A stretch of DNA of 64,000 nt, taken from Reinekea blandensis MED297. Its GTDB lineage: Bacteria; Pseudomonadota; Gammaproteobacteria; Pseudomonadales; Natronospirillaceae. Below the pieces are notes generated by a model. The model was given only the letters and a program-made list of their open reading frames with translations, was not told the origin of the DNA and made no database searches. The stretch is from the NCBI RefSeq assembly GCF_000153185.1, contig NZ_CH724153.1, positions 159,016 to 223,015 of the forward strand, written 5' to 3'. The stretch's first letter is position 1. The number at the start of each line of letters is the position of its first letter. Shown piece by piece: positions 27,338 through 36,649 of this stretch. Made by a program: the position numbers and the translations under genes.

Positions 27338-28375
27338 TTAAAACGCCTGATGGAGAGTTTGGCTGTCGCAGTTGATACGAATGGCTGCGCCTATGGCAAA
27401 CGTCATCATCGGGTCCGTGTGTCCGAAGTCCATGTGCGTCACGATGGGCAGTTCAGTCAAGCCTTCCTCATCACGGATGACCTGTATTAAGGCTTCATCG
27501 TATTTGCGAAAATCAGCGGGGTTAAGCTGGCCACCAGGACGACCGAATAAAACCCCCGCAAGACCTTTTAGCACCCCTTCGGCGGCAAAGCTGCGTAATG
27601 AACGAATAAGTGCTGTTGGCGGCGCGCCCTCTTCCGAGGTCTCCAGAAACAGCACGGCGCCTTGCCACTGTTCTGGTGTGGGCCAGGCGGGCGTGCCGCG
27701 AAGCATTTCCAGCACCTCGAGACAACCACCTAACAGATGCCCGCGATGAATGCCTTTGCCCTGAAGGTATTGCCAACCCGTGCAGGGCGTCAGTTGCCGT
27801 CGTTGAGACTGTCTGGCGGGGTCATCCCAGCCGAGATGCTCAACGGTCCACCCCTCTGTGTTCGGCGTTAATTCAATGAGGTTATTTTCAGCGAAAACCT
27901 GCTGACGAAAACTGTTTTCAAGATAGGGCGGAATGCCGCCGTTTTCCGCAAAGCCCGACATAAACGCCGGGCCATAAAAAGAGACCAGTCCGGCTTTATG
28001 ACACAGCAGATGACTGACGGTGGTATCGGAGTAGCCGCAGAACACCTTTGGGTTGTTGCGGATGACCGTTAAATCGACATGCGGAATCAGGCGCATCGAA
28101 TCGTCACCGCCAATGGTGGAGATGATGCCGTCGATGCGATCGTCGGCAAACGCGGCCATTAAATCCTCGGCCCGGGCTTTGGGGTTGCGGGCCAGCCAGC
28201 CGTCATCGGCCAGGGTGTGCGGCATCTCGACCACTTCGACATCAAAGGCGTCCTGAAACTGTTGCTTGCCAGCTTGATAACGATGCGGAAAGGCCGCCGG
28301 GCCGCCCCAGGATAAGGTTACCGCAGCAACACGTGCACCGGGGAAAAGTGGTTTGGGCTTTATGAGCATGAGCAT
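27338..28375 (-). CDS. S66-family LD-carboxypeptidase (LdcA/MccF-like)
   Basis: About 345 residues from the ATG at 28375; two closely spaced ATG codons make the exact start uncertain. S66 enzymes either trim cross-linked murein tetrapeptides or, in MccF, inactivate microcin C-like compounds. The nucleophile Ser is in CGYSDTT, the catalytic Glu in LFLETSEEG, and the His in HMDFGHTDPMM. FISTIGGDDSMRL corresponds to the conserved glycine-rich loop. The SDxxxS pattern and longer middle loop look closer to MccF-like members than to E. coli LdcA, but this is an impression. No signal peptide is seen, consistent with a cytoplasmic enzyme. Confidence 0.85.
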   Translation of the reverse strand: MLMLIKPKPLFPGARVAAVTLSWGGPAAFPHRYQAGKQQFQDAFDVEVVEMPHTLADDGWLARNPKARAEDLMAAFADDRIDGIISTIGGDDSMRLIPHVDLTVIRNNPKVFCGYSDTTVSHLLCHKAGLVSFYGPAFMSGFAENGGIPPYLENSFRQQVFAENNLIELTPNTEGWTVEHLGWDDPARQSQRRQLTPCTGWQYLQGKGIHRGHLLGGCLEVLEMLRGTPAWPTPEQWQGAVLFLETSEEGAPPTALIRSLRSFAAEGVLKGLAGVLFGRPGGQLNPADFRKYDEALIQVIRDEEGLTELPIVTHMDFGHTDPMMTFAIGAAIRINCDSQTLHQAF

Positions 28376-28603
28376 GAGCAGGAATCCATTTGCGGCCGTT
28401 AGCTCGCCAATATACGAAAAAATGGTCGTGGAGTAACGCAAGTACCATCAGAAAATACAGGTCTTTTGTTGCCAATCGGATTATTAATGACATGTCTGCA
28501 GTTATCGACCCGATGGTTGCTTGAGCAAAGGTAGCGGAAAAATCTGACGTAAGAATTTCATATTGTTCGGGTAAGGTGCGTCGTTTTAGGTAAGGGTACC
28601 ATC

Positions 28604-29374
28604 GTGAAACAGATTGATGACTTTACGACTATTTCACTGTCAGACGAGTTGGTTGCTGTGGTCTTAGGGGCAGGGAATGCTTACGACACCGATCGTCACA
28701 ATGCCAGTTTGTTGTTACGGAAAGCGAATCAGTCGGTGTTGATTGATTGCGGACCGTGGGTTACTAAACGTCTGTTGGCTTTGATCGGCCCAGAAGAAAT
28801 CAATGAGGTGTATTTCACGCATGCACATCCGGATCATTGCCTTGGTTTGACGACATTGACCAATTGGATGTCATCGAACCGACGTCAACAACCGCTGCTG
28901 ATTCATTGTATTGCCGAGCAGAAACCGCTACTGCAAACCCTGGTGAATTTTGGCTGTTGGCCCGAACGTGAACATACATTCAACATCGAGTGGCGCGATA
29001 TAGAGCCCTTCGGTGAACTGGCTGGCTACGATTACGAAACGGCGGCGACTAAGCATTCGGTGGACAATCGCTCGCTTCATTTAACACTCGACGAGAACCG
29101 GTCTGTTTTCTATTCCGGAGATGGCAAGCTGACGGCCGAGGGCGCAGCCTTGGCTGCCCAAAGCGATGTGGTCTTCATTGAATGTGAGCAGGTAAGACCC
29201 TGTCGATCACATAACTCACTTGAGGAAGTCTTTATATTGGAAAAGAAACCGTCCAGCCGCTGGTTTCTGTACCACGTGGCCTCCGATCAGCGGGAGGCCA
29301 TCGCCCATCGGCTGTTACACGATCCTCATCTTGAATTGCTGCAGGAATCTTTCGTGCATTCGGTTCACAAGTAA
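28604..29374 (+). CDS. MBL-fold metallohydrolase
   Basis: A 256-residue protein with a GTG start at 28604 and AAGGG 7 bases before it. The metal site is THAHPDHCLGL (HxHxDH), with a later His in ATKHSVDNRS, Asp in YSGDGKLT, and a likely His near HSVHK or FLYHVAS. The strands LVAVVLGAGNAYDTDRHNAS and SVLIDCGP are of the RNase Z/PQQ-like kind, but the length and sequence do not point to a specific substrate. It stands between the S66 gene (divergent) and the MHYT gene (convergent). Confidence 0.85.
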   Translation: MKQIDDFTTISLSDELVAVVLGAGNAYDTDRHNASLLLRKANQSVLIDCGPWVTKRLLALIGPEEINEVYFTHAHPDHCLGLTTLTNWMSSNRRQQPLLIHCIAEQKPLLQTLVNFGCWPEREHTFNIEWRDIEPFGELAGYDYETAATKHSVDNRSLHLTLDENRSVFYSGDGKLTAEGAALAAQSDVVFIECEQVRPCRSHNSLEEVFILEKKPSSRWFLYHVASDQREAIAHRLLHDPHLELLQESFVHSVHK

Positions 29375-29388
29375 CAATACGAAAATAC

Positions 29389-29413
29389 AACCGCCAGCCT
29401 TGACCGGCGGTTT
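29389..29413. terminator. hairpin terminator between convergent genes
   Basis: AACCGCC pairs with GGCGGTT around a 10-base loop, followed by TTTATT on the plus strand, 14 bases after the MBL-fold gene. Confidence 0.65.
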
Positions 29414-29426
29414 ATTCGATTCATGT

Positions 29427-30695
29427 CTAGCCCAGTGCATCAGCGCTGGCAGAACGCGATGTTTCTGGTTGATAGCGCAGTTTAATCACCTGCGCCTGTC
29501 GAATCAGCATTCGTGTCACCGTTCCGGACTGAGGGTACTGACTGTAACCGAGCCCGAACCGTAATGGCAGATCCTGCACATCCTCAAGCTGTGTTTTAGA
29601 CAGGGCTTCCGTCAGAGCTCTTGCCGATTGTTTTAATGTCGCCAACCCCGCATCTGGCATGACGACGACAAAACCATTGGTGTTATAACGAGCAACATAA
29701 GCACCACCTGGCGTTGCTTTCTGTATGGCTTTGGCAAACTGAGAGACGTAGCTTTGCGCAACATCGTCGCCGTGGCTGGCGATGATCTGTCGGTAATCGC
29801 TCAGCTCAACATAAATCAAATCGAAAGGGTCAGCCTTTTTCTGGTTATCGGTGATCAGCTGATCAAGGTGGTTTTCCAGCGATGTCCGGTTTGGTAACCC
29901 TGAGCTTGCGTCCGAAAACGCGGCTCGCATCACCGCCGCGTCTGCTTCGGCTTTTTCGCGTTTGACGCGTTCCATTTCCCGATAGTCTTCATAAGCAATG
30001 TAAACCAGCGATAACAAAAAGATCGACGCGGCCACCGCGGTGGGTATGCCCATCCAGTTACCGCGAAGTGTATTGTCGGCGGAGGCCATGGCATCTGGCA
30101 TGAAAGTGACTGCAGCCATGCCGGTGTAATGCATGCCGCAGATCGCGATACCCATAATCAATGCGGCACCGAGACGCGTCACCAGACTGTATTGTCTTGG
30201 CACCCGCTCAATGTTGCGGCAGATGATCAACGCAGCACCGGAAGCACCAATGGCAATGAGCCCGGACAGCGCGACTAGGGCCAGATCGTACTGAATCGAT
30301 GGGCTCATCTGCATGGCATACATACCGCTGTAGTGCATGCTAAAGATACCCGCGCCAATGATCACAGCGCTGCCGGCCAGTTGCAGCTTACTGATGGTCG
30401 CCAGAGTGATCACCCATAACCCCAGACCAGACGCAACAAGGACCACCACGAGCGACAGCAGAGTCCAGGTGAGGTCAAAGGTCATATTGAACCCCGTGTT
30501 GTAAGCGCTCATACCAACAAAATGCATCGACCAGATTCCGCCTCCCAGGCAGATAACGCCTGCGGCAAACCAGAATGGTTTACTGCCGGACTTGAGGCTG
30601 CGTACGCGGGTACTGAAATAGATGGCTGAAAATGAGGCAATTACAGCGACGAGATAGGACGCCAGTACCAGACTGAGGTCATAAGAGGCAATCAT
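29427..30695 (-). CDS. MHYT membrane sensor with a degenerate GGDEF domain
   Basis: A 422-residue inner-membrane protein. The start at 30695 has AAGGA 7 bases upstream; an earlier in-frame start would add about 39 polar residues. Seven TM helices carry three MHYT-type motifs (SMHFVGMSAY, SMHYSGMYAM, GMHYTGMAAV), a predicted copper/gas-sensing unit. After a coiled linker, a GGDEF fold begins at SGLPNRTSLENHL, but the catalytic GGDEF is replaced by NTNGF, so it probably makes no c-di-GMP. There is no EAL domain. It is divergent from urtA with 279 bases between start codons. Confidence 0.88.
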   Translation of the reverse strand: MIASYDLSLVLASYLVAVIASFSAIYFSTRVRSLKSGSKPFWFAAGVICLGGGIWSMHFVGMSAYNTGFNMTFDLTWTLLSLVVVLVASGLGLWVITLATISKLQLAGSAVIIGAGIFSMHYSGMYAMQMSPSIQYDLALVALSGLIAIGASGAALIICRNIERVPRQYSLVTRLGAALIMGIAICGMHYTGMAAVTFMPDAMASADNTLRGNWMGIPTAVAASIFLLSLVYIAYEDYREMERVKREKAEADAAVMRAAFSDASSGLPNRTSLENHLDQLITDNQKKADPFDLIYVELSDYRQIIASHGDDVAQSYVSQFAKAIQKATPGGAYVARYNTNGFVVVMPDAGLATLKQSARALTEALSKTQLEDVQDLPLRFGLGYSQYPQSGTVTRMLIRQAQVIKLRYQPETSRSASADALG

Positions 30696-30853
30696 GTATA
30701 GTCCTTGCAGTATCTGAAGGTGAGTCGACTCCGAGACGTCCGCGGAGGGCTCGGTTGAATCAAGTAAGGCCTTACGATCTGTTGAATGAAACAGATCAGT
30801 GAACTGAGTCAATCACCGAATGCGCGCATCTTGAGCGGCGGAGCGTTTGTCCA

Positions 30854-30869
30854 TACGTCAGATGACGTA
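30854..30869. promoter_or_regulatory. 7-2-7 inverted repeat upstream of urtA
   Basis: TACGTCAGATGACGTA is a perfect 7-bp inverted repeat with a 2-bp spacer, 105 bases before the urtA start and 158 before the MHYT gene. NarL/LuxR-type regulators bind heptamers in this geometry. The LuxR-type regulator at 24952 is the nearest candidate. Confidence 0.5.
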
Positions 30870-30974
30870 GTCGGTTGCGTCATTCAGCCCATAGGCGTCC
30901 TGGCAGGTTTCCTTAACACTGCAGGTGAACCAGATGAGAACTGGTTATTCACTGCACCGCTACGAGGAAACCAC

Positions 30975-32255
30975 ATGAAACTTAAAACGATTGTAAAAGG
31001 CGCAGCGCTGGCGGTATCCGCCAGTGTTGCCATGTCTGCCTGGGCGGCAGATACCATTAAGGTGGGTGTGCTGCATTCGCTTTCCGGCACCATGGCCATC
31101 TCTGAAACGACATTGAAAGACACCGTTCTTATGATGATTGAAGAGCAGAATAAGAAGGGTGGCTTGCTGGGTAAGCAGTTGGAACCGGTGGTCGTTGACC
31201 CGGCGTCGAACTGGCCCCTGTTTGCCGAAAAGACCCGTGAACTGCTGACGCAGGAAGAGGTCGATGTCATCTTTGGCTGCTGGACATCTGTGTCTCGTAA
31301 ATCAGTACTTCCGGTCATCGAAGAACTGAACGGTCTGCTGTTCTATCCGGTTCAGTACGAAGGTGAAGAGTCATCGAAAAACGTATTCTATACCGGCGCC
31401 GCGCCAAACCAGCAGGCGATACCGGCTGTCGATTACCTGATGAACGATCTGGAAGTAGAGCGTTGGGTGCTGGCCGGTACCGACTATGTGTATCCGCGTA
31501 CCACCAATAAGATTCTCGAAGCATACCTGATGGACAAAGGTGTCGCGTCGGATGACATCATGATCAACTACACACCGTTTGGTCATTCCGATTGGCAGTC
31601 AATTATTGCCGACATTAAAAAATTCGGTTCCGAAGGCAAGAAGACGGCCGTGGTTTCTACCATCAACGGTGACGCCAACGTTCCGTTCTACAAAGAGCTG
31701 GGTAATCAGGGCATTTCGGCAGAAGACATTCCGGTCGTCGCCTTCTCAGTCGGCGAAGAAGAACTGTCCGGTTTTGATACCGAGCCATTGGTGGGTCACC
31801 TGGCCGCATGGAACTATTTTCAGTCGGTTGAATCCTCCGCTAACGAAGACTTTATCGCGCAATGGAAAGCCTTTGCCGGTGAAGACCGCGTAACTAACGA
31901 TCCGATGGAAGCGACCTACATTGGATTCAACCTGTGGGCGAAAGCGGTTGAAGCGGCCGGCACTACCGATGTTGATACCGTCGAGCAAACCATCATTGGC
32001 ATGTCGACGCCGAACCTGACTGGCGGCACCGCCACCATGGGTGCCAACCACCACCTGACCAAACCTGTGCTGATTGGTGAGATTCAGGACGACGGTCAGT
32101 TTGAAGTGGTCTGGGAAACCGATGGCGAAGTGGCCGGCGATGCCTGGTCTGACTTCCTGCCGGAATCTAAGCCGCTGATTGCCGACTGGACGGATCCGGT
32201 TAAGTGCGGCAACTACAACACCGAAACCGGTACTTGTTCAGGTCAGAACTATTAA
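30975..32255 (+). CDS. urtA: Urea ABC transporter, substrate-binding protein
   Basis: A 426-residue periplasmic protein. ATG 30975 follows CGAGG by 7 bases and opens a Sec signal peptide ending SAWAADTIKVG. The mature part has the UrtA signature: VGVLHSLSGTMAISE, VFGCWTSVSRKSVLPVIEE, LFYPVQYEGEESSKNVFYTG and TDYVYPRTTNKI. It catches urea for the UrtBCDE importer. It is the first gene of the urea operon, and a strong hairpin after it may raise its mRNA level over the permease genes. Confidence 0.96.
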   Translation: MKLKTIVKGAALAVSASVAMSAWAADTIKVGVLHSLSGTMAISETTLKDTVLMMIEEQNKKGGLLGKQLEPVVVDPASNWPLFAEKTRELLTQEEVDVIFGCWTSVSRKSVLPVIEELNGLLFYPVQYEGEESSKNVFYTGAAPNQQAIPAVDYLMNDLEVERWVLAGTDYVYPRTTNKILEAYLMDKGVASDDIMINYTPFGHSDWQSIIADIKKFGSEGKKTAVVSTINGDANVPFYKELGNQGISAEDIPVVAFSVGEEELSGFDTEPLVGHLAAWNYFQSVESSANEDFIAQWKAFAGEDRVTNDPMEATYIGFNLWAKAVEAAGTTDVDTVEQTIIGMSTPNLTGGTATMGANHHLTKPVLIGEIQDDGQFEVVWETDGEVAGDAWSDFLPESKPLIADWTDPVKCGNYNTETGTCSGQNY

Positions 32256-32271
32256 GTAAGGCCTGACCAAG

Positions 32272-32308
32272 GGCCGCAATCATGGACCTCCTGCCCATGG
32301 TTGCGGCC
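32272..32308 (+). promoter_or_regulatory. stable stem-loop between urtA and urtB
   Basis: A 14-bp stem (13 Watson-Crick pairs and one G-U) around a 9-base loop lies 16 bases after the urtA stop, with no T tract. It is probably an mRNA-protecting or partial-termination hairpin that favours the binding protein over the permease genes. Confidence 0.7.
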
Positions 32309-32351
32309 ACCTTCGATACCTAATCCAGTTATCCTGCTGAAAGGCAAACTC

Positions 32352-33965
32352 ATGATTCCAATCACAACCTTGTCCAGAGCCCTGCGAAACTGCCTGCTCA
32401 TCCTGTGCCTGGGACTGTCGTTTGTCAGTGCTGATGATGAGCGTTTTCAGGCACTGGCGCTGGAGCTGACCACCGTTAAGCTCGCGCAAACGCAACCGGT
32501 TCTGGAAAAAATCGCCGAAACGGAACACCCGGTGCTGTTACAGCTGTTTCAGACCATGGTGGAAGGCGATCTGTATTATCACGATGAAACCTTAGAACTG
32601 CTCAGCGTCGAACGAATCGACGGTGAATACGTGATCAAAAATCTTCTCTCCGGTGAGGTTCTGCCCATTGATCGGGACATCACCACCAAAATCCGCGTGA
32701 ACAACCGACTGCGTGTCTGGTTACGTGGTGCGATCGCACAGATCCAACTGACCGCAGACGATGCCTCTGCACGTTTAGCCGCAGTGCGCTCACTGCTTGA
32801 ACGATACGATGACGACTCCATCGAACTGTTGCTGTCACTGCGAGCTGACGAGCCCAATACCAAGGTTCGTTCAGCCATGGATACGGTGCTGGCGATGAAC
32901 ACCGCCGAAAACAGTGCCGATACCGGTGCACGAGTGGCATCGATCGAACGGTTGTCCGACAGCCTCGAACCGGATGTGCGAAACCTGTTGGTTGAACTCA
33001 GTTATGAGACCGATGCCCCGGTGGTTGCGGCCGAAGCGCAACGGGCGCTTGAACGGATCGAAGGGCGCGTCAACTTCTTCGGTCACGTTGATACGCTGTT
33101 TTTCGGATTGAGCTTGGGCTCGGTATTGCTGCTGGCCTCCATTGGTCTGGCGATTACGTTTGGCGTGATGGGTGTCATCAACATGGCGCACGGCGAAATG
33201 ATCATGCTCGGGGCGTACACCACCTATGTGGTGCAGCTGCTCATGCCGAACCATATTGATGCGTCGTTGTGGGTGGCGATTCCGGCCGCGTTTTTGGTGT
33301 CCGGTGCCTTCGGTGTGTTAATCGAACGCGGCGTGATTCAGTTTCTTCATGGTCGGCCATTGGAAACGCTTCTGGCCACCTTTGGTATCAGCTTGATTCT
33401 GCAACAGCTGGTACGAACGATTTTCTCTCCGTTGAATCGACAGGTAGACACACCGAGCTGGATGAGTGGTCAGTTCGAAATCAATCCGGTGCTCTTTGTC
33501 ACGCTGAATCGTTTTTACATTTTTGTGTTCGCGCTGCTGGTGTTTGCCGCGTTGGTGCTGGTGCTCAGTAAAACCAATCTGGGTCTGCATGTGCGGGCCG
33601 TGTCGCAGAATCGGCAGATGGCCAAAGCGATGGGTATTCGAACGGCCCGTGTTGATGCACTGACGTTCGGGCTTGGCTCGGGCATCGCTGGTATCGCCGG
33701 GGTTGCGCTCAGCCAGTTGACCAATGTCGGTCCGAACCTTGGGCAGAGCTACATCATTGACTCGTTCATGGTCGTGGTGTTCGGTGGCGTCGGTAATCTG
33801 TTTGGTACATTGGTGGCGGCCTTTACTCTGGGTATTGCCAACAAGGTTTTTGAACCGGTGACCGGTGCCGTCCTCGCCAGCATTCTGGTGTTGGTTTTCA
33901 TTATCCTGTTCATTCAGAAACGTCCGAAAGGGTTGTTTCCTCAAAAAGGGAGGGCGGCGGAATGA
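32352..33965 (+). CDS. urtB: Urea ABC transporter permease UrtB
   Basis: A 537-residue protein. It begins with a signal peptide (residues 1-25), then a periplasmic helical region of about 200 residues (HEAT-like, with LAAVRSLLERYDDD), which is the normal long form of UrtB, and then the branched-chain-amino-acid-type permease with about 8 helices (GLSLGSVLLLASIGLAITFG, NMAHGEMIMLGAYTTYV, and the EAA-like RAVSQNRQMAKAMGI). It ends in a basic tail and overlaps urtC by 4 bases. Confidence 0.95.
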   Translation: MIPITTLSRALRNCLLILCLGLSFVSADDERFQALALELTTVKLAQTQPVLEKIAETEHPVLLQLFQTMVEGDLYYHDETLELLSVERIDGEYVIKNLLSGEVLPIDRDITTKIRVNNRLRVWLRGAIAQIQLTADDASARLAAVRSLLERYDDDSIELLLSLRADEPNTKVRSAMDTVLAMNTAENSADTGARVASIERLSDSLEPDVRNLLVELSYETDAPVVAAEAQRALERIEGRVNFFGHVDTLFFGLSLGSVLLLASIGLAITFGVMGVINMAHGEMIMLGAYTTYVVQLLMPNHIDASLWVAIPAAFLVSGAFGVLIERGVIQFLHGRPLETLLATFGISLILQQLVRTIFSPLNRQVDTPSWMSGQFEINPVLFVTLNRFYIFVFALLVFAALVLVLSKTNLGLHVRAVSQNRQMAKAMGIRTARVDALTFGLGSGIAGIAGVALSQLTNVGPNLGQSYIIDSFMVVVFGGVGNLFGTLVAAFTLGIANKVFEPVTGAVLASILVLVFIILFIQKRPKGLFPQKGRAAE

Positions 33966-35110
33966 GGCTGTCACCGTCTTCATGGTTTAAACGTTCCGGT
34001 GAGCCGGGCGCCGTTGTGGCCCCTTTTGTTGGATTGCTGTTGTTGGTCACCTTGTTCGCCAGTGTCGGTAACCTGCTGTTTACCGAAGGCTCGGTATTCC
34101 ATGTGTCTACCTACACCATCACGTTACTGGGTAAGTACCTCTGTTATGCCATGTTGGCGTTGGCCGTCGATGTGGTATGGGGCTACTGCGGTATTCTCAG
34201 TCTGGGACACGCGGCCTTCTTTGCGCTCGGTGGCTATGGCATGGGCATGTATCTGATGCGCCAGATCGGCGATCGGGGTGTTTATGGTAACCCAATACTG
34301 CCGGACTTTATGGTGTTCCTGAACTGGGAACAGTTGCCCTGGTATTGGTTCGGTTTTGATCATTTTGGTTTTGCCCTGTTAATGGCGTTGTTGGTGCCGG
34401 GGTTACTGGCTTTTGTGTTCGGTTGGCTGGCGTTTCGTTCACGGGTGACCGGTGTCTATCTTTCAATTATGACGCAGGCTCTGACCTATGCGTTGATGTT
34501 GGCATTCTTCCGTAACGAGATGGGCTTTGGCGGCAACAACGGCCTGACCGACTTTAAAGACATACTCGGTTTCGATCTGCAAAGCGATACCACACGAGTT
34601 GCCCTGTTTGCGATCACCGCATTCTGTCTGTCGCTGACGTTACTGGCGTCGCACGCCATCATGACCTCGCGTTTTGGAAAGGTGATTATTGCACTGCGCG
34701 ACACCGAAAGCCGGTCGCGCTTTTTAGGCTACCGCACCGAACGCTATAAAGTCTGGCTGTTTGTCTATTCGGCCGTGGTTGCAGCGTTAGCCGGCGCGCT
34801 CTATGTGCCGCAGATCGGCATCATTAACCCGGGCGAATTTGCACCGCTGAACTCCATTGAAGTAGTCATCTGGGTCGCCATCGGTGGACGCGGAACCTTG
34901 GTGGGTGCCGTGCTCGGCGCGTTGTTGGTCAATTATGCCAAAACGCGGTTGACGGCCATTTTCCCGGACGCCTGGCTCTTTGCTTTAGGCGCGCTCTTTG
35001 TTCTGGTCACCTTATTTTTACCGAAAGGGTTAATCGGCATGGCCGGGCAATGGCGAGCGCGGCGTCAATCGGGCCAACATCAAAACCAATCTGTGGAGGG
35101 GCAGTCATGA
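33962..35110 (+). CDS. urtC: Urea ABC transporter permease UrtC
   Basis: A 382-residue LivM-like permease with about 9-10 helices, beginning near residue 20. Family landmarks are DVVWGYCGILSLGHAAFFALGG, TGVYLSIMTQALTYA, FGGNNGLTDFKD, the ABC-contact loop ALRDTESRSRFLGYR and the C-terminal GGRGTLVGAVLGALLVNY. The ATGA overlap with urtB and a second ATGA overlap with urtD show tight translational coupling. It pairs with UrtB to form the urea channel. Confidence 0.96.
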   Translation: MRLSPSSWFKRSGEPGAVVAPFVGLLLLVTLFASVGNLLFTEGSVFHVSTYTITLLGKYLCYAMLALAVDVVWGYCGILSLGHAAFFALGGYGMGMYLMRQIGDRGVYGNPILPDFMVFLNWEQLPWYWFGFDHFGFALLMALLVPGLLAFVFGWLAFRSRVTGVYLSIMTQALTYALMLAFFRNEMGFGGNNGLTDFKDILGFDLQSDTTRVALFAITAFCLSLTLLASHAIMTSRFGKVIIALRDTESRSRFLGYRTERYKVWLFVYSAVVAALAGALYVPQIGIINPGEFAPLNSIEVVIWVAIGGRGTLVGAVLGALLVNYAKTRLTAIFPDAWLFALGALFVLVTLFLPKGLIGMAGQWRARRQSGQHQNQSVEGQS

Positions 35111-35955
35111 GCGCGATGACTCAGATACGAGAAACGTTCCGCCGTGATCAGGTCTGGTCGTTTCTGCAACCGGCTCAGGCCAGTGTGGATGTGTCGAAAG
35201 ATATCCTGTTGTATGTCGAAGACCTGAACGTCAGTTTCGATGGCTTTAAAGCCATCAATAACCTGAACCTGTACATCAACGATGGTGAACTGCGTTGTTT
35301 GATCGGTGCCAATGGTGCCGGTAAGACCACGCTGATGGACATCATCACCGGTAAAACCGAACCCGATTCAGGGTCGGTCTGGTTTGGGCAGACGCATAAC
35401 CTGTTGGAACAGGACGAAGCGGCCATTGCGCACCTTGGGATCGGTCGTAAGTTTCAGAAACCGACTGTGTTTGAAGAGCATACGGTGTTTACCAACCTGG
35501 AACTGTCGTTGAAAACCAACAAAGCCGTTTTACCGACTTTGTTTGCGCGACTCAGCACCCAGCAGAAGGCACGCATACAGGAAGTACTGGACACCATTGG
35601 CTTGAGTGAACAGCAGGATCAGATGGCCGGTTCGCTGTCGCACGGGCAGAAACAATGGTTGGAAATCGGCATGTTGCTGGCGTCTGATTCACGATTGTTG
35701 CTGGTCGACGAACCGGTCGCCGGCATGACCGCTGAAGAAACCGAACGGACGGCAGAGCTGCTGACGTCGTTGGCGGGCAAACACACCGTCGTGGTGGTGG
35801 AGCACGACATGGCGTTTGTGCGTTCTATTGCCCGCACTGTGACCGTTCTGCATCAGGGGTCAGTGCTCGCTGAAGGCACGATGGATGAAATTCAGGCTAA
35901 CCCGGATGTGATCGAAGTGTACCTCGGGGAAGACCCGGAAGGAGAAGCGGCATGA
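35107..35955 (+). CDS. urtD: Urea ABC transporter ATPase UrtD
   Basis: A 282-residue LivG-like ATPase. Walker A is GANGAGKTTLMD, the Q-loop region GIGRKFQKPTVFEEHTVFTN, the signature LSHGQKQWLEIGMLLA, Walker B LLLVDEPVAGMT and the H-loop VVVEHDMAFV. The signature LSHGQ replaces LSGGQ, as is usual for UrtD. The start at 35107 overlaps urtC by 4 bases; the first 30 residues precede the ATPase fold. Confidence 0.96.
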   Translation: MSAMTQIRETFRRDQVWSFLQPAQASVDVSKDILLYVEDLNVSFDGFKAINNLNLYINDGELRCLIGANGAGKTTLMDIITGKTEPDSGSVWFGQTHNLLEQDEAAIAHLGIGRKFQKPTVFEEHTVFTNLELSLKTNKAVLPTLFARLSTQQKARIQEVLDTIGLSEQQDQMAGSLSHGQKQWLEIGMLLASDSRLLLVDEPVAGMTAEETERTAELLTSLAGKHTVVVVEHDMAFVRSIARTVTVLHQGSVLAEGTMDEIQANPDVIEVYLGEDPEGEAA

Positions 35956-36647
35956 TCCATCTGAACGACTTGAATCAACATTACGGCGGCACACAGATTC
36001 TTTGGGATCTGAATCTCGACATCGACGCCGGTTCCTGTACCTGCATTATGGGTCGCAACGGTGTCGGTAAAACCACCTTATTGAAAACGCTCATGGGTTT
36101 GTTACCAATCTCCAGCGGTGAGATTCAGTTTAACGGTGAGGCTCTGCATAAACGCACGGCCGAATATCGAGCACCAGCGGGTATCGGGTACGTACCGCAA
36201 GGCCGCGATATTTTTCCGTTGTTGACGGTTGAAGAAAACCTGAAGCTCGGGCTGCCGGCTCGCGGCGATAAGTCCAAAAAAATACCGGAGCGCATCTTTG
36301 AACTGTTCCCGGTGCTGGCCGATATGCTGCATCGACGCGGTGGCGACTTATCCGGTGGTCAGCAACAGCAACTGGCCATTGGGCGGGCATTGGTGATTAA
36401 CCCTAAGGTACTCATTCTTGATGAACCCAATGAAGGCATTCAACCCAACATTGTCCGTCAAATCGGAGATGTCATTCTTAAACTGAACGAAGAAGACGGC
36501 CTGACGGTTATCCTCATTGAACAGAAACTCGGTTTTGCACGACGCGTCGGTAAAGAGTTTCGGCTCATGGAAAAGGGACGGATTGTTGCCGCGGATAAGA
36601 TGGATAACCTCAATGATGAACTGATTCGTCAGTACCTGGCGGTTTAG
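35952..36647 (+). CDS. urtE: Urea ABC transporter ATPase UrtE
   Basis: A 231-residue LivF-like ATPase. Walker A GRNGVGKTTLLKTLMG, Q-loop IGYVPQGRDIFPLLTVEENL, signature LSGGQQQQLAIGRALV, Walker B LILDEPNEGIQPNIV and the glutamine-replaced H-loop ILIEQKLGF, typical of UrtE. It forms the ATPase pair with UrtD. It overlaps urtD by 4 bases and is followed after 2 bases by ureD, joining uptake and urease genes in one transcript. Confidence 0.96.
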   Translation: MIHLNDLNQHYGGTQILWDLNLDIDAGSCTCIMGRNGVGKTTLLKTLMGLLPISSGEIQFNGEALHKRTAEYRAPAGIGYVPQGRDIFPLLTVEENLKLGLPARGDKSKKIPERIFELFPVLADMLHRRGGDLSGGQQQQLAIGRALVINPKVLILDEPNEGIQPNIVRQIGDVILKLNEEDGLTVILIEQKLGFARRVGKEFRLMEKGRIVAADKMDNLNDELIRQYLAV

Positions 36648-36649
36648 TC

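Noticed and set aside
30906..30925. possible sigma-54 promoter upstream of urtA (TGGCAG ... TTAAC)
   Set aside because: The -12 GC is missing and the fit to TGGCAC-N5-TTGC is poor.
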